Source: Scolanthus callimorphus
Taxonomy: Eukaryota > Cnidaria > Anthozoa > Actiniaria > Edwardsiidae
Length of the DNA stretch: 64,000 nucleotides
Direction of reading: 5' to 3'
NCBI GenBank assembly: GCA_033964015.1
Contig: CM066915.1
Coordinates: forward strand, 3,373,942 to 3,437,941
Positions 52,901 to 63,069 of this stretch are shown in pieces. Within the stretch, counting starts at the first letter, position 1; each line of letters opens with the position of its first letter. The position numbers and the translations under genes are program-made. The notes below the pieces were generated by a model that did no database searches, was not told the origin of the DNA, and saw nothing but the letters and a program-made list of their open reading frames with translations.

Positions 52901-55900
52901 GTAATAAGAAACGTACGGTCAATTTCTGTCAATTGATGTATCTGGGTCAGCATTGATTCGATTAACACCAAATTTTCGAATCTTACACAAATGAATGTGC
53001 TCTTTCTTACTAAGTGGGTCTTGTTTTGACAATCGTAATATTATGGGGTTCGTACGCAGTCCCTCACGATATGAAACTCGGCAATGAGCCACCTTAAACC
53101 GCTTATTCCTTGCACTCTTTCTAAGTAGCACTAAACCATAAAACGATTCACTTTTCATACCGTCTCTTCAAGACCGTTTTTGTAGTGACAGCACTCTGCT
53201 TTGTTCTGCTCTAACTCTTTCTTGGATTCCTCCAGTTGATCCAGCAAATCCTCATTCTAGAGGAAAAAATGTATCAGTGAAAATAAGTAGTTTTGCCGTC
53301 TTCATGCAGCCGTTGGATTATAGAGTCCTAAAGTGATGACATCACAAAAACAACATATTTAGCAATATATCTCCCTTGATTTCGAAAGGGCATATCGAAT
53401 GAAAGCTACACACCAAAAATGACGCCAATCGGTTGCAACGCGACCGAGCTATGGCCCGCTGAATACATAATCACTGTATTTTTGGTTCAGTTCGTAAAGT
53501 TTTGAACTGTGTCTAAAATACAGTGATTTGTTAAAGAAAATTATGTATTTAGCGGGCCATATCTCGGTCGCGTTTCAACCGATTCACCTCATTTTACGCA
53601 TGCAACGTTCTTCGAAGTAGGTCTTTCATTATTCGTGGACTAAAATCGAAATTTGTGACGTCACACTTTAGACTCTACAGAGTATCCATAACTTAAGCTC
53701 CGAGCACAACTGTTTGCTCCACTCAACCATTAAATGCGAAGGATTGAGCGACATTACACGACCGATCCCTGCGCGGTTTCGATTCTCGCTCTTAAAGAGC
53801 CTCTGTCAGCCTCCATTTTTTCAGCCTAGCAACATACCGAGACAGAGAAAGCATCCATTTCCATCGGCTGATTTAGGGAATGTAGTGCAATATTTGTGAT
53901 TGAATTTGATAAATGAATAATAAAACTTTGTTTTTAGAAGACTATTTCAAGATTTCTACACGTAATTTGTTGCATGATGTCGACTGAAAACAATAACAAA
54001 GGAGTGGCTGACAAGGGCTCTTTAAAATAGAAACGGACTGTCTACAAGCATTTATGATATGACAAACATAGGTCAACAGAAATATGAATGTATCCATGTG
54101 TATTACACATTCTAGCTTAAGTAAATACCATAATTTATAGAGGGAACTCCCTCTATTAACTATGGGAAAATAGAACATGCTTAGACCATGGCGCTTCTCT
54201 CTAGCACTGACTTCGTTCCGCATGCAGCATGGAGAACACTGATACATGCGGCAAGCTATCAATGCAGCAAACCGAACAAAGGAATCGCCACGTGTGGCAA
54301 GACCAGTAGAAACATTTGCACGATAATTTAAAGGGGCTCTCGCACGCTTGTTGGCCACTTCTCTGACAAGAAAAAAGCTCAAATCGCCATCCAAATCCAT
54401 CCTCTTGATAACAGGTCAAAACAACCTAGAATTGCGTTTGTCTAACAATTGAAAGGTTTTTCTATTATTCTTGAGGATATTTTGATTACTAAGGGCAAAT
54501 GTACATGTGTTTTTACGGTTACAATCTTACTTATTTATTTCCACGGTGGACGAATATTAAGCGTGCGAGAGCCCTTTAACTGATATGTTTTCCGACCTGA
54601 TTATCTGTTGTGACTTGACTTGACACGTTCTTCTGGTATTCTCCTAACCACTTGTCATATGGCTGATGACAAAAAAACCCCCAAGAAATTAGAAGAAATT
54701 CAAGAGCTTCAGTCATGCTTCATTTGTTATTGCTTACTTTCGATACTCAGTCAGCCGCCATGTTGTTAGCCTAGTAACATATACCGAGTCAGAGAAAGCA
54801 TCCATTTTCATCGGCTTTTAAATGATGCGGAATCAATGAAATCGCGCGCTCTGAATAGTTTGCAAGTGATCCGGAATCCATCAAATCGCGCGCTCTGATT
54901 AGTTTGCAAGTGATTCGGAATCCATCAAATCGTGCGCTCTGATTAGTTTGCAAGTGATCCGGAATCCATCAAATCGCGCGCTCTGATTAGTTTGCAAGTG
55001 ATCCGGAATCCATCAAATCGCGCGCTCTGATAAGTTTGCAAGTGATCCGGAATCCATCAAATCGTGCGCTCTGATAAGTTTGCAAGTGATCCGGAATCCA
55101 TCAAATCGTGCGCTCTGATTAGTTTGCAAGTGATCCGGAATCCATCAAATCGCGCGCTCTGATTAGTTTGCAAGTGATCCGGAATCCATCAAATCGCGCG
55201 CTCTGATTAGTTTGCAAGTGATCCGGAATCCATCAAATCGTGCGCTCTGATAAGTTTGCAAGTGATCCGGAATCCATCAAATCGTGCGCTCTGATAAGTT
55301 TGCAAGTGATCCGGAATCCATCAAATCGTGCGCTCTGATTAGTTTGCAAGTGATCCGGAATCCATCAAATCGCGCGCTCTGATTGGCTCGCAAGCGGTCT
55401 GGGGCCAGTTCCTGAAAGGTTGGATAAAGTTATCCACAGATAAAGTTATCTGTTGTATAGGATTATTTATCCATTGGATAAGCATTTATCTACTGATAAC
55501 TCTTATCTAGTGACATTCTAGGAACCGGCCCCTGGAATTCATCAAATCGTGCGGCGCTCTGATTGGTTCGCGAGCGGTATTTTACCAGCCGGACCTCCCA
55601 GCCCGTAAATAAAATATATGTTATCCGTCTTCTAATATCGAATGTAGACAATGAAACATTGTTGCAAAATTGTATGAAAAGTCTCTTACCAAAGATGAGT
55701 CGACTGGGACATCAGGATGAAGAGAGCAAAGAAAATTCTGAAAAAAAAAACAGACATGAAGAGAGAGTAAGCTGCCGTAAAGTTGCATGTTTATTCAACT
55801 AAATGAGTCCTTCCCCGTCCCAAAATGCACTGTTCGCCGCCACTTTCGATACCAAATAGTTAATTTTTTTGTCAGTTTAGCGCATTTTGCCGTAAAAGCG

Positions 55901-58900
55901 AAAAAAATCTCGTAATAGCAGGATTCTTTGCATTAAGGTCTCATGAAAGGTAAAAATTCGTAAAATGACTTTTTTTCCCGAAATTCATTTGATACAGTCT
56001 TAAAGTATATTTCTAAAATCTCAAATGACGCGTCAACTGTTTTCCTAGGCTTCCATTGCACATTCTTTGTATTGCCCGCCACTCATTTTCTGTAATTTAA
56101 TTAACTTTAAACGCTTTTTCTAGCACTTTAATTTTAGGTCAAATTTTCACCTTCGCGAAGCTCCTGGCCCCGCACGATTTAAGATATCGGCCTCAAATCT
56201 TCTGTGTCAATCAGCATGCTGATTCTTGAATACCCTCAAAGTGCGTGATTCCCAAAGTAAAGCGCGCGCTCGTAGCCAATCAGAATCGATATAGCGAGTA
56301 CAATGTATATAATAAAGCTGATTATCATAGCATAACTTGCGACGCGACGAGAATTTTTTTCCGAAGACACCCCTCACGGGTTTACAAAGACCTTAAAGTA
56401 AAGGGTTTCAGATGAAATGAATCATGTAAACAAATAACCAAAGCAATATGTTATGGTCAGGGCGAGAAAATAGCACGAAAAAGCGGTATCGCACGATTCT
56501 CGCAGCGACGAGGGAGATCTCACCTTTTTGAGGGCTTGCACTATTTCGAGATAAAAGATACGAAGATACAGAGATGAGATACAGAGATACAAGGATATCG
56601 GGTTACCAAAAATCGAAGATACAGAGATACAAGGATATCGGGTTACCGAAAAATCTAAGATACAGAGATACAAGGATATCGGGTTACCGAAAAATCGAAG
56701 ATACAGAGATACAAGGATATCGGGTTACCAAAAAATCGAAGATACAGAGATACAAGGATATCGGGTTACCAAAAAAATCGAAGATACAGAGATACAAGGA
56801 TATCGGGTTACCAAAAAATCGTGAACTAACAAACGCCGGATGCGACTCAAAGCACGAAGCATACCCTCAAAGCACGAAGCACGTTCGACATGTTCCGGGA
56901 TTTTATATCATTGTTCTACCTAGCAACATAACTTCAGATAGTACAATGATATAAAATCCCGATATCCTTGTATCTCTGTCTCTTCGAATTTTGGTAACCC
57001 GATATCCTTGTATCTCTGTATCTTCGTATCTTGTATCTCGAAATAGTGCAAGCCCCTTTTTGAGTGCTATTTTCGGCGGAATCTACCGACTGAAGTCTTT
57101 CAATATACTTGAATCGTATGATATCTCGTCCTCAAATACGACACAAAAGAGGTATCATACGATTTGTTTTAATATTGTGCGTGCTTCGCCAACATATCTA
57201 TTTCAGTTAGTATGAGTTAAATTCATGTCATTTTCGTAGCATAGTTATTCTATTTACCTTGGTTGAAGTTCTCTCCTTTTCAATGTTCTTCTCATTTCGG
57301 CCTGGAACATAGAATTAAAGGGGTCGCTTGATTATTGGCCACAAGGGAAAGCAAACGTATGCAGGTTGGCTAGTAACACATTTGTTGACTCTTGTAGGGA
57401 TGGAAAATAAGAAATGAACAGAAACGAACTAGTCACCATACGACGAAGAAAGTTAAGCTACTGAAAGAATTGGAATCTGCTCTGCAGTTTTACCACAAAT
57501 ATTGGATACATTTGAATATCAGGGTACATAGACACTTAGCTTATTTCTTTCAATAGCAGCTTTCTCTCAGAATACAGTAAACACACGCAAATAAGAACAC
57601 ATGATTTCGGTCAGGTTATGCTGATTGAGTTCTTATTCATTGGGTACTTAGCTATGAAAAATCAGCCTCAAGATGTTCTTAAATTTTGTTTTACACACAG
57701 AGCGGATTTCACAGTCCTGTGAAAACTGCTCTAATACATACATCATGCAGATCATGTTGGTAGGTTGAAAATTAGCGTGCATACCATGATATCTTGGACA
57801 GAAAAAAATTAAGACACCCCGGCAGCCAAATATCTCAATGACAGATCCATTAGAAAAAAGTAATATTTTTTATTTTGTTCTTCGTCACAAAGAGTCTCTA
57901 TGCAAAAAATCAAGTTTATCTGAGTTAAACTGACCTTGCTATTTGAAATTTAGTGATTTTAGCAGGTCATTTCCGCTCTGCCGACATACACAAGTGACGT
58001 CTTATAATTACATCCTTTCTCATTTTATAAGAACATATGTCATTTATTAGGCTGAACTGGTTATTAAAATAGAGTTTTCCTAATGGTCGCGACTTGAAAC
58101 CCGCGCCTTGAAACCCGTGACGTTTCCAAACCCGTGACTTGAAACCCACTCTTATAAATATGGTGCTTTGTTAGCATAATTTAGCCTGATGTTTTAATCC
58201 ATTGTTCTCATATGCGGGTGTTTAATGTACTGCACTCGGGAAGTGCAAAGATCAAAGTACCTTCACAGACTGAACAGCTTTTTTCACTTGTTCCCTGTAG
58301 ATTTCTCAGCAATCGCTACCGCATCCATTGCCTTCCAATTCTTTTCTCTTAAATCCTGAATAAACAAGAACATTTATTTTTAGAACACTACTTCGCCCTG
58401 ATGAGAATCTCTGGAATTTTAGTGTGGGATCCAATCTTCGTCGCCAATCGTGAATTGGCAAACTTAGCGGTAGAGCACCGGGCTGGTATGCGGGAGGTTG
58501 GGGGTACAAACCCTGGCCGGGCCAACACTTAGGGTCTTTTTCTCAATAATTGAGCAGAAGGTACTGTGTTTGCTGCCTTAATGGTTAGATCTTCGCGTCC
58601 TCTCGGATAAGGACGTAAAACCGTAGGTCCCGTCTCTCACATGCACTACATTAACCTGAAGCAGTGGGACGGGGGACGTTACTGCGGTTTTCGTAATTCT
58701 GCGAATTCGCGCTATTGATTTCCAACCGCCTTCTGACTTCCGTCAATCAAACTACGTCGTTACTCTTTGTGCTTTTTGATAGGCCAGCACGTACCATTGC
58801 TGGCGTGACACGAAGCCATTTTAGCACTGCTTAGGCGCTGGTCAATCATTAAAGGACAAAGATTAACGACGAAAAGACTTTGAGTTTGATTGACGGAAGC

Positions 58901-61900
58901 CAGAAGGCGGTTTGACGGTTGGAAATCAATAGCGAGAGTTCGCAGAATTATGAAAAACGCAGTAAACTAGGACGCGGGAGTGACCATCCCCAGTGTCTGT
59001 GCTTACGACCGCTTGACAGCCATTGGCACCGTGAGATCGAGCATAATTCAGCTTACGGACTGCAAGTCTAGAGAGTCTCTATACATTTACATCATGCCAG
59101 CGTGTAATTCCAGGGTTAGTGCAAATTCTAATAATGTTCAGGGAGGGTACACATAAAAGGGGCTGTGTCACGGTTGTTTCAACAAAATTCTATAAAATAA
59201 GACCAGTGATCTACATAAACATCTTAGAATCCTACATTATACTATTATTAATTAGTGTTATGAAGAAAAAGAAACTGAAACTTGCTTTATATAGGCATCA
59301 TTTTACGTAAGTTTATAGCTTTCGCTATCAAATTTCCAAGTTTGAAAACTGTTCAGCCTGAACAGAAATAAAGAATACCATTTCGTAATCCAATTCCATC
59401 CGCTCACACGATCAAACGATAATACTCCAAATTTGTGCTCATCTAGCAGTTGAAAGGTTATTAACAAACCTAGATGATTATTTTGCTCATTTCGTTTGAA
59501 TTCGACTACATTTAAGCAACCTATGTTTCCCTCACAATCGTAACACCGCCCCTTTAATTCCTGGGTGGTCATGTAAACATTTATTGCAATCCCAGGAAGA
59601 CAGGAAACAAGAACGTCCATTCTGTGCCCCTACATGAGGAGGCAGGTTCTGCGACTGCCTTATGCAAAATAAATTGCTCACTTACATTGTTCTTTTTCTT
59701 CTGGTGTTCGACAACTTCCTCCAATTTTTTACACTCTTGCTTCTTGCTCTCTAATTCTTCTACAAGTTTGGACAGCGATTCATCCTTTCCTTCATCACAG
59801 CACTGTCAAAGACAAACACAATTACTATGAAATACCTCCAATTGAAATAAAAATATTCTTATGACAGGCCCTAGTCACCAAATGGGAAACTATAATTTTA
59901 TTAGCCATTTTCAGACCCGTTCACACGGGACCGGTACGTTTCTCGAAACACCCGAGAATTCTCTGAGAAATATGTTTTGCAATTTTAATAGATTGATCCC
60001 CAAGCTTTTCGTTTTTGTTTCTATCCTACTGATTTGAATAGTCTACAACTCCCTATTCGTTGATATCTATATTCTAAAGTGTTGACAGAAATACGTTACT
60101 TTAACCCATATTAGTCGGGTGAAAAACAATGGAAATTTTTCGGGAGAAGCTACCGTCCCGAGACATTTCGGGTGAGTTCTCGTCGATGGGCAATTCCAGA
60201 AAATAAAGGTACCCTCCCCACGGGCGGCACTAGTTTTTGACCCCCCCCCCCCCCCCCCATGCATCCAGAATTTCCAAAATGGTTTACCCCCCCCCCCCCC
60301 CCCCCCCCAATGCATATAGATTTCCGGGGCAGGTTAAAGAAATCCAGCTTCGAAAACCCCCCCTTGCAATCAGAATTCCGAGCTCTTAACCTCCCCCCTC
60401 CCCCCCATCCATCAGAATTTCCAAATGCCGCCCGGGGGGGGGGGGGGGGGGGAGTACCTTTATTTTCTGGAATTGCCCATTTGAGGGTTTGAATGAAATC
60501 GAAAATTTCATTTTTGAGACGTAAACACTATAGATATCCACGAATGGGAAGTTCTAGACTATTTAAATCATCAGGGTAGAAAAGAAAACGAAAAACTTTG
60601 GGATCAATCTATTAAAATTACAGAACAAACTTTTCGGGCCCGAGAATTCTCGGGTGTTTCGAGAACGGTACCGTCGCGCGTTCACACGGGAATTGCGGTA
60701 CCGGCCTGATTTTGGCACGCCTAGACGTGCTTTTTTGGACCAGCAAAATCGAGGTCCAACTTCGGACCGGTACGGTTTCAGGCTCGTACCGTCCCGTGTG
60801 AACACCGGTACCGTGATGGTTTTGACACACTTCCAAGGTAAAGGCCTTGGTCTAGGTGCAAACGCTCCAGGATTGTACCGGTACCATGCGGTACCGTACC
60901 AGAATTGAACCGGTCCGGTTTTGTACCGATCTCGTGTGAACGGGGTCTTAGTCACTAAAGTGTTGGTTTCTTTACGTTTTCTGTCTCCTTAGTCCATCCT
61001 TTCGATCTTTATTAATTTATTAGCCACGCCGCTTTTCCTGTCAAGTACGCCCGCCTTTTTTATATAGGAGTCCTCTCCGGACATAATAAAGCATTAGAGC
61101 ACAACTTTCTATGACTTTATCGGCGCAATAAAGCACGCGTGATGTTGGGAGAGAGACGAGAACGTTGTAAAATCACGAGCACCAGGCGAGTGATTTTAAA
61201 GCGTTTCGAGTGTCTCTCTGAAGCGTTTCGAGTGTCTCTCCCGTTTCGAGTGTCGCTCTAATGCTTTTATGATATAGCAGGGGAGAACCATTACTTTATC
61301 GGTGTAATAGAGCATAGATTTGGACCAATCAGAGCATGCGTTATATCGTAGCTATATTATATCATATAAAATATAAAGGTGTAACATTCAAGTCTACTGA
61401 CCTATTGCTTAATGCCTTCTTCTCTGCTTCGTCCTATAACAAAACCAAAGCAAATAGTTACCATTTCCATATCTTAGATTTCTAACTTCTCAACACATGC
61501 ATGTGTTATCATAAGGCCAGGAAAATCCGTAATAATGTAGAGAGAGCATTATATTGTAAAATCTGGCATTGGTCCCTTCAAACCTTCATTTTCCTTCGAA
61601 AATTATGTTTCTTTGCTTAAGACAATAGTCCAGTTTTGGTGGGGCAGTCAGTGATTTCGACTGGTCAACTATTTACAACTTTGATGTATGACATCTGGTA
61701 ACAGCTTTTGGGATGAGATAACAAAAAGTCTAGTACACACACAAAACACAAATAATATTAAGATTGTGCGTAAACATAACAAGTAGTTGACTGTGCAGTT
61801 ATGCATCATGTTAAAAAAGTGTTAATAAACAGAAAGCATTGGATGAAGTCTGAACTCGCAAAACTTGCCGCGAAAAAAAAAGGTAGCGCTAGACAACAAA

Positions 61901-63061
61901 AGAAAAGCCATGACAAAACACCTAAGAAACAGCATAACAAATGACGATATTATGAGATTACAGTGCAGTTACAAGACAGTACAGTAAAGGCCAAAGAACG
62001 GTGCAAACAAGAAAGACTACTGTATTGTCAATAGCGCTGTTCACGCTGACGTCATCCATTGTTATCAATGTGCCAACCAAAATTTTGATTGGTTCACAGA
62101 ACAAAGGTCGTTATTCAATCTACGGTTGACATATTATTAGAATGGCAAAGTGACAAACAGTGAATAGCGCTATACTGCAGTGCAGCAATACGCGAAATTT
62201 AATGCAAAGTGTTAGCAAGTGCTTGTAGATGTTATACTGTTGTAGTAGTAAAGGTATACCATTAAAAGTGTGCAATGATGAAAATCTAACATAAAGAAGT
62301 GATACCAGCCTAGTTCAGGTTGATGTTTGGTGCACCTACAAAGTACAGTCCCCCTGGAACTTGCATATATCATATAGTTAGATTTTAAGTACGTTTCTTA
62401 TGTCAAATTACTGTTGTAACCTTGTGAGAGTTTAGTACCTTGGCTGCCTGGACAGCTTTGGTAATTTGTGATTGAATGTTTTGTTCTACGGCAGAGAGAG
62501 CCTCCATTGCCTTCCAGTTCCTCATACGAAGATCCTGAGTTGGAAATTAGAAGAACACTCTGAGTGAATTCTGGTTACTATGGTTACTTGCCATTCAGTG
62601 GTTAACTGCTGTACGAATATGGACAATTAATAGCTGTTGTTACAAATTCTTTAGCGTGTTTTGAATTGAACTCTTCATTATAATTCAAACAACTTTGATT
62701 ACATACTTTACTTTTAAAAGAGCATTAGTGATGTTTGTTACAAAGTTTCTCAGACGTTTTCAAAGTAAACTACTTTTAACGTTAATTGAATGACATCTTT
62801 CTAAACTACCACTTTGGTTAAGTTTACAGACAGAAACATTATGTAGGGAAAAGCTCTAGGATTGGTGACAAACGTTTGTGCAGCGTTTAACAAAGTTGAA
62901 CTCACGTTATTCTTTTTCTTCTCCTGGTCAACCAGATTTTTTGCATTTACAATTTCTTCATCTTTCTTGGTGATATCTTCAATGAGCTTGGCAATAGCGT
63001 TGTCCTTCTCTTGCAGTAAGTCAGTATGTGTTTCTAGCAAGATTGTAGCTGTTTTTTCCTC
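46033..63061 (-). CDS. kinectin/p180 (RRBP1)-like ER coiled-coil protein, internal part
   Basis: Kinectin and RRBP1 are ER membrane proteins with a long cytoplasmic coiled coil; kinectin binds kinesin, p180 binds ribosomes and microtubules. The diagnostic stretch is EKKKNN followed by DLR(M/E)(R/K)NWKAM(E/D)A, matching NNDLREKNWKAMEAL of vertebrate RRBP1. Minus-strand exons in order: 63061-62906, 62534-62439, 61435-61400 (or 61404), 59802-59686, 58355-58261, 57301-57258, 55737-55690, 53256-53161, 52322-52230, 51579-51094, 47137-47093, 46560-46516 and 46086-46033. Nearly all are phase 0 with good GTAAGT-type donors. Further matches in order are LHPDVPVDSSL (kinectin LFPKVSVPS), ECCHYKNGLEET and ESMLRKLENQIETEITSW (RRBP1 ECDQYRSILAETEGML...). 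Exons 58355-58261 and 57301-57258 are one base short. The 5' end (membrane anchor) is right of the window; the stop codon was not found. Confidence 0.85.
46516..46560 (-). CDS. RRBP1-like exon (15 codons)
   Basis: ELKAQNKKLTLSLET between acceptor TCCCTTAG and donor GTAAGT. It resembles the late LKERLEKEKKLTSDL region of RRBP1. Confidence 0.7.
46685..46937. repeat. minisatellite of about 43 bp containing AGCCAATCAGAAGGC
   Basis: Five to six copies of a unit AGCCAATCAGAAGGCAGGGT...AATAGACCACTACAAGAGT. Each unit carries an inverted-CCAAT (Y-box-like) word. It lies in the intron between two RRBP1-like exons. Confidence 0.85.
47093..47137 (-). CDS. RRBP1-like exon (15 codons)
   Basis: KSKDEKAEKDKAIEE between acceptor TTATTTTAG and donor GTAAGG; strongly charged coiled-coil segment. 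Confidence 0.7.
47657..48010. repeat. tandem repeat of about 132 bp, 2.7 copies
   Basis: The unit begins near AAACTACAG(G/C)GGATGT and includes GCACGTACAATGAACATTAA and GTGTGCAGAGAGTAGTATAT. Copies are about 95% alike by eye. Confidence 0.85.
48285..48510 (+). repeat. tRNA-derived SINE, copy 1
   Basis: The head has a box-A-like TAGCTCATTTGGTAGGGCA and box-B-like GGTCGTGGGTTCG at pol III spacing. The body (AACACTTAGAGTCTTTTTCT, TAATTGAAGAGAAGGTGCTG, TAGGTCCCGTCTCTCAC) is shared with the 58437 copy. A bona fide tRNA is excluded because the acceptor stem does not close. Confidence 0.75.
48511..50940. other. RRBP1-like intron, little recognised
   Basis: AT-rich intron sequence. One acceptor/donor-bounded stretch at 49101-49172 (minus strand) is lysine-rich in translation but does not hold phase. 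Confidence 0.35.
50945..51075. repeat. family-E MITE beside an RRBP1-like exon
   Basis: TCATCTCCAGTGTAAGAACT and GGTTCTTACACTGGAGATGA are near-perfect ends; inside is GTCACAAAGCTTTCTTTGTT. It ends about 19 bp from the donor of exon 51579-51094. Confidence 0.85.
51094..51579 (-). CDS. RRBP1-like large coiled-coil exon (162 codons)
   Basis: Begins at acceptor CATTTCCAG and ends at donor GTATGG, phase 0 at both ends. Continuous heptad pattern (RISSLENDLSQANSARD; KLEKELLESRESEKKASEAL; LSALEKDLSSTREDLASKDK). No cysteines or prolines; typical extended coiled coil. Confidence 0.85.
52230..52322 (-). CDS. RRBP1-like exon (31 codons)
   Basis: ESMLRKLENQIETEITSWEG and KLSQAERDLNS between TTCTTGCAG and GTAAGT. 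It corresponds to the TEGMLRDLQKSVEEEEQVW region of RRBP1. Confidence 0.82.
52640..53100. repeat. poly-G tract and inverted repeat
   Basis: A G-run of about 20 near 52652-52671. Then CCATTGCCGAGTTTCATATC...AAGAAAGAGCGCATCG (52730 on) is matched in reverse complement by 52960-53090. The arms are about 150 bp. A box-B-like GGGTTCGAGTCCCC lies in the left arm. Confidence 0.65.
53161..53256 (-). CDS. RRBP1-like exon (32 codons)
   Basis: NEDLLDQLEESKKELEQNKA followed by ECCHYKNGLEET, between CCTCTAG and GTATGA; matches the LQAECDQYRSILAET region of RRBP1. Confidence 0.82.
53322..53680. repeat. inverted-repeat element, about 355 bp
   Basis: GAGTCCTAAAGTGATGACAT at the left and GTGACGTCACACTTTAGACT at the right; inner arms GCGACCGAGCTATGGCCCGC and GCGGGCCATATCTCGGTCGC. 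Confidence 0.75.
53790..54030. repeat. family-N MITE
   Basis: TTAAAGAGCCTCTGTCAGCC to GTGGCTGACAAGGGCTCTTT; partial relatives near 54745-54820 and 56920-56950. Confidence 0.75.
54330..54579. repeat. MITE, about 250 bp
   Basis: AAAGGGGCTCTCGCACGCTT and AAGCGTGCGAGAGCCCTTT are the inverted ends. Confidence 0.75.
54826..55395. repeat. 44-bp minisatellite, about 13 copies
   Basis: Unit AATCGCGCGCTCTGATTAGT plus TTGCAAGTGATCCGGAATCCATCA. Copies alternate CGCG/CGTG and ATTAG/ATAAG variants in higher-order blocks. The last unit changes to GATTGGCTCGCAAGCGG, likely the ancestral edge. Confidence 0.92.
55402..55532. repeat. MITE with GGATAAAGTTATCC-type words
   Basis: GGGGCCAGTTCCTGAAAGGT at the left and CTAGGAACCGGCCCC at the right; the interior is repeated TTATCCA/TGGATAA/TTATCTA. 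Confidence 0.65.
55690..55737 (-). CDS. RRBP1-like exon (16 codons)
   Basis: NFLCSLHPDVPVDSSL between a T-rich acceptor ending TTTCAG and donor GTAAGA. It aligns with the kinectin LFPKVSVPSNLSY segment, which supports reading it in phase 0. Confidence 0.7.
56470..57085. repeat. foldback with 41-bp minisatellite core
   Basis: Left arm TTTTTGAGGGCTTGCACTAT plus TTCGAGATA; right arm TATCTCGAAATAGTGCAAGC plus CCCTTTTTGAG. Between them (56566-56822) are about six copies of a 41-bp unit GATACAGAGATACAAGGATA plus TCGGGTTACCAAAAAATCGAA, with one or two inverted copies in the right arm (about 56955-57040). Confidence 0.82.
57258..59802 (-). CDS. RRBP1-like exon block 2 (three exons, two one base short)
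   Basis: 59802-59686 (39 codons; LSKLVEELESKKQECKKLEE, then VVEHQKKKNN), 58355-58261 (DLREKNWKAMDAVAIAE..., 95 nt) and 57301-57258 (44 nt). They are paralogous exon by exon to 63061-62906, 62534-62439 and 61435-61400. The middle exon is exactly one base shorter than its 96-nt partner and frameshifts near 58297-58303. The third exon fits the reading frame if one A is added to the AAA at 57293-57295. The loss is more likely in the sequence than in the gene. Confidence 0.75.
58437..58680 (+). repeat. tRNA-derived SINE, copy 2
   Basis: The head GGCAAACTTAGCGGTAGAGC and GGTTGGGGGTACAAACCC resembles tRNA A and B boxes. The body shares AACACTTAGGGTCTTTTTCT, TAATTGAGCAGAAGGT and GTAGGTCCCGTCTCTCAC with the 48285 copy. 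Confidence 0.75.
58683..58967. repeat. family-J MITE, second copy
   Basis: ACTGCGGTTTTCGTAATTCT with GCGAATTCGCG at the left pairs with GCGAGAGTTCGCAGAATTAT and GAAAAACGCAGT at the right; the inner GACTTCCGTCAATCAAACT is inverted as in the 26831 copy. Confidence 0.75.
59923..60955. mobile_element. inverted-repeat element of about 1 kb with nested family-D insertion
   Basis: TCAGACCCGTTCACACGGGA and CTCGTGTGAACGGGGTCTTA are the ends. The next ~100 bp (CGAAACACCCGAGAATTCTC; ATAGATTGATCCCCAAGCTT) are matched on the right at 60600-60665. GGTACCG words fill the right half. A family-D element is inserted at 60187-60482. No ORF with recognisable transposase motifs. Confidence 0.7.
60187..60482. repeat. 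family-D element with three poly-C/poly-G tracts
   Basis: GGGCAATTCCAGAAAATAAA with GGTAC and its complement are the ends. C-runs lie near 60241-60258 and 60288-60308, a G-run near 60434-60452. Confidence 0.8.
61195..61260. repeat. short tandem repeat (GCGTTTCGAGTGTCTCTC)
   Basis: Three imperfect copies of an 18-22 bp unit. Its surroundings (61130-61320) resemble the AGTGTTTGTAAGA-type palindromes elsewhere only weakly. Confidence 0.6.
61400..63061 (-). CDS. RRBP1-like exon block 1 (three exons)
   Basis: 63061-62906 (52 codons: LLQEKDNAIAKLIEDITKKD, then NLVDQEKKKNN), 62534-62439 (32 codons: DLRMRNWKAMEALSAVEQNI, then QSQITKAVQAAK) and a short charged exon 61435-61400 (DEAEKKALSNRS). The first two are exactly phase 0 with donors GTGAGT and GTACTA. 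The third has its best donor at 61404, giving 32 nt, which breaks phase; the next GT at 61399 gives 36 nt and keeps it. Confidence 0.82.
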
Positions 63062-63069
63062 CTGAATAT

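Noticed and set aside
54826..55395. CRISPR-like array
   Set aside because: Direct tandem repeats without unique spacers, in a eukaryotic intron-rich context; a minisatellite.
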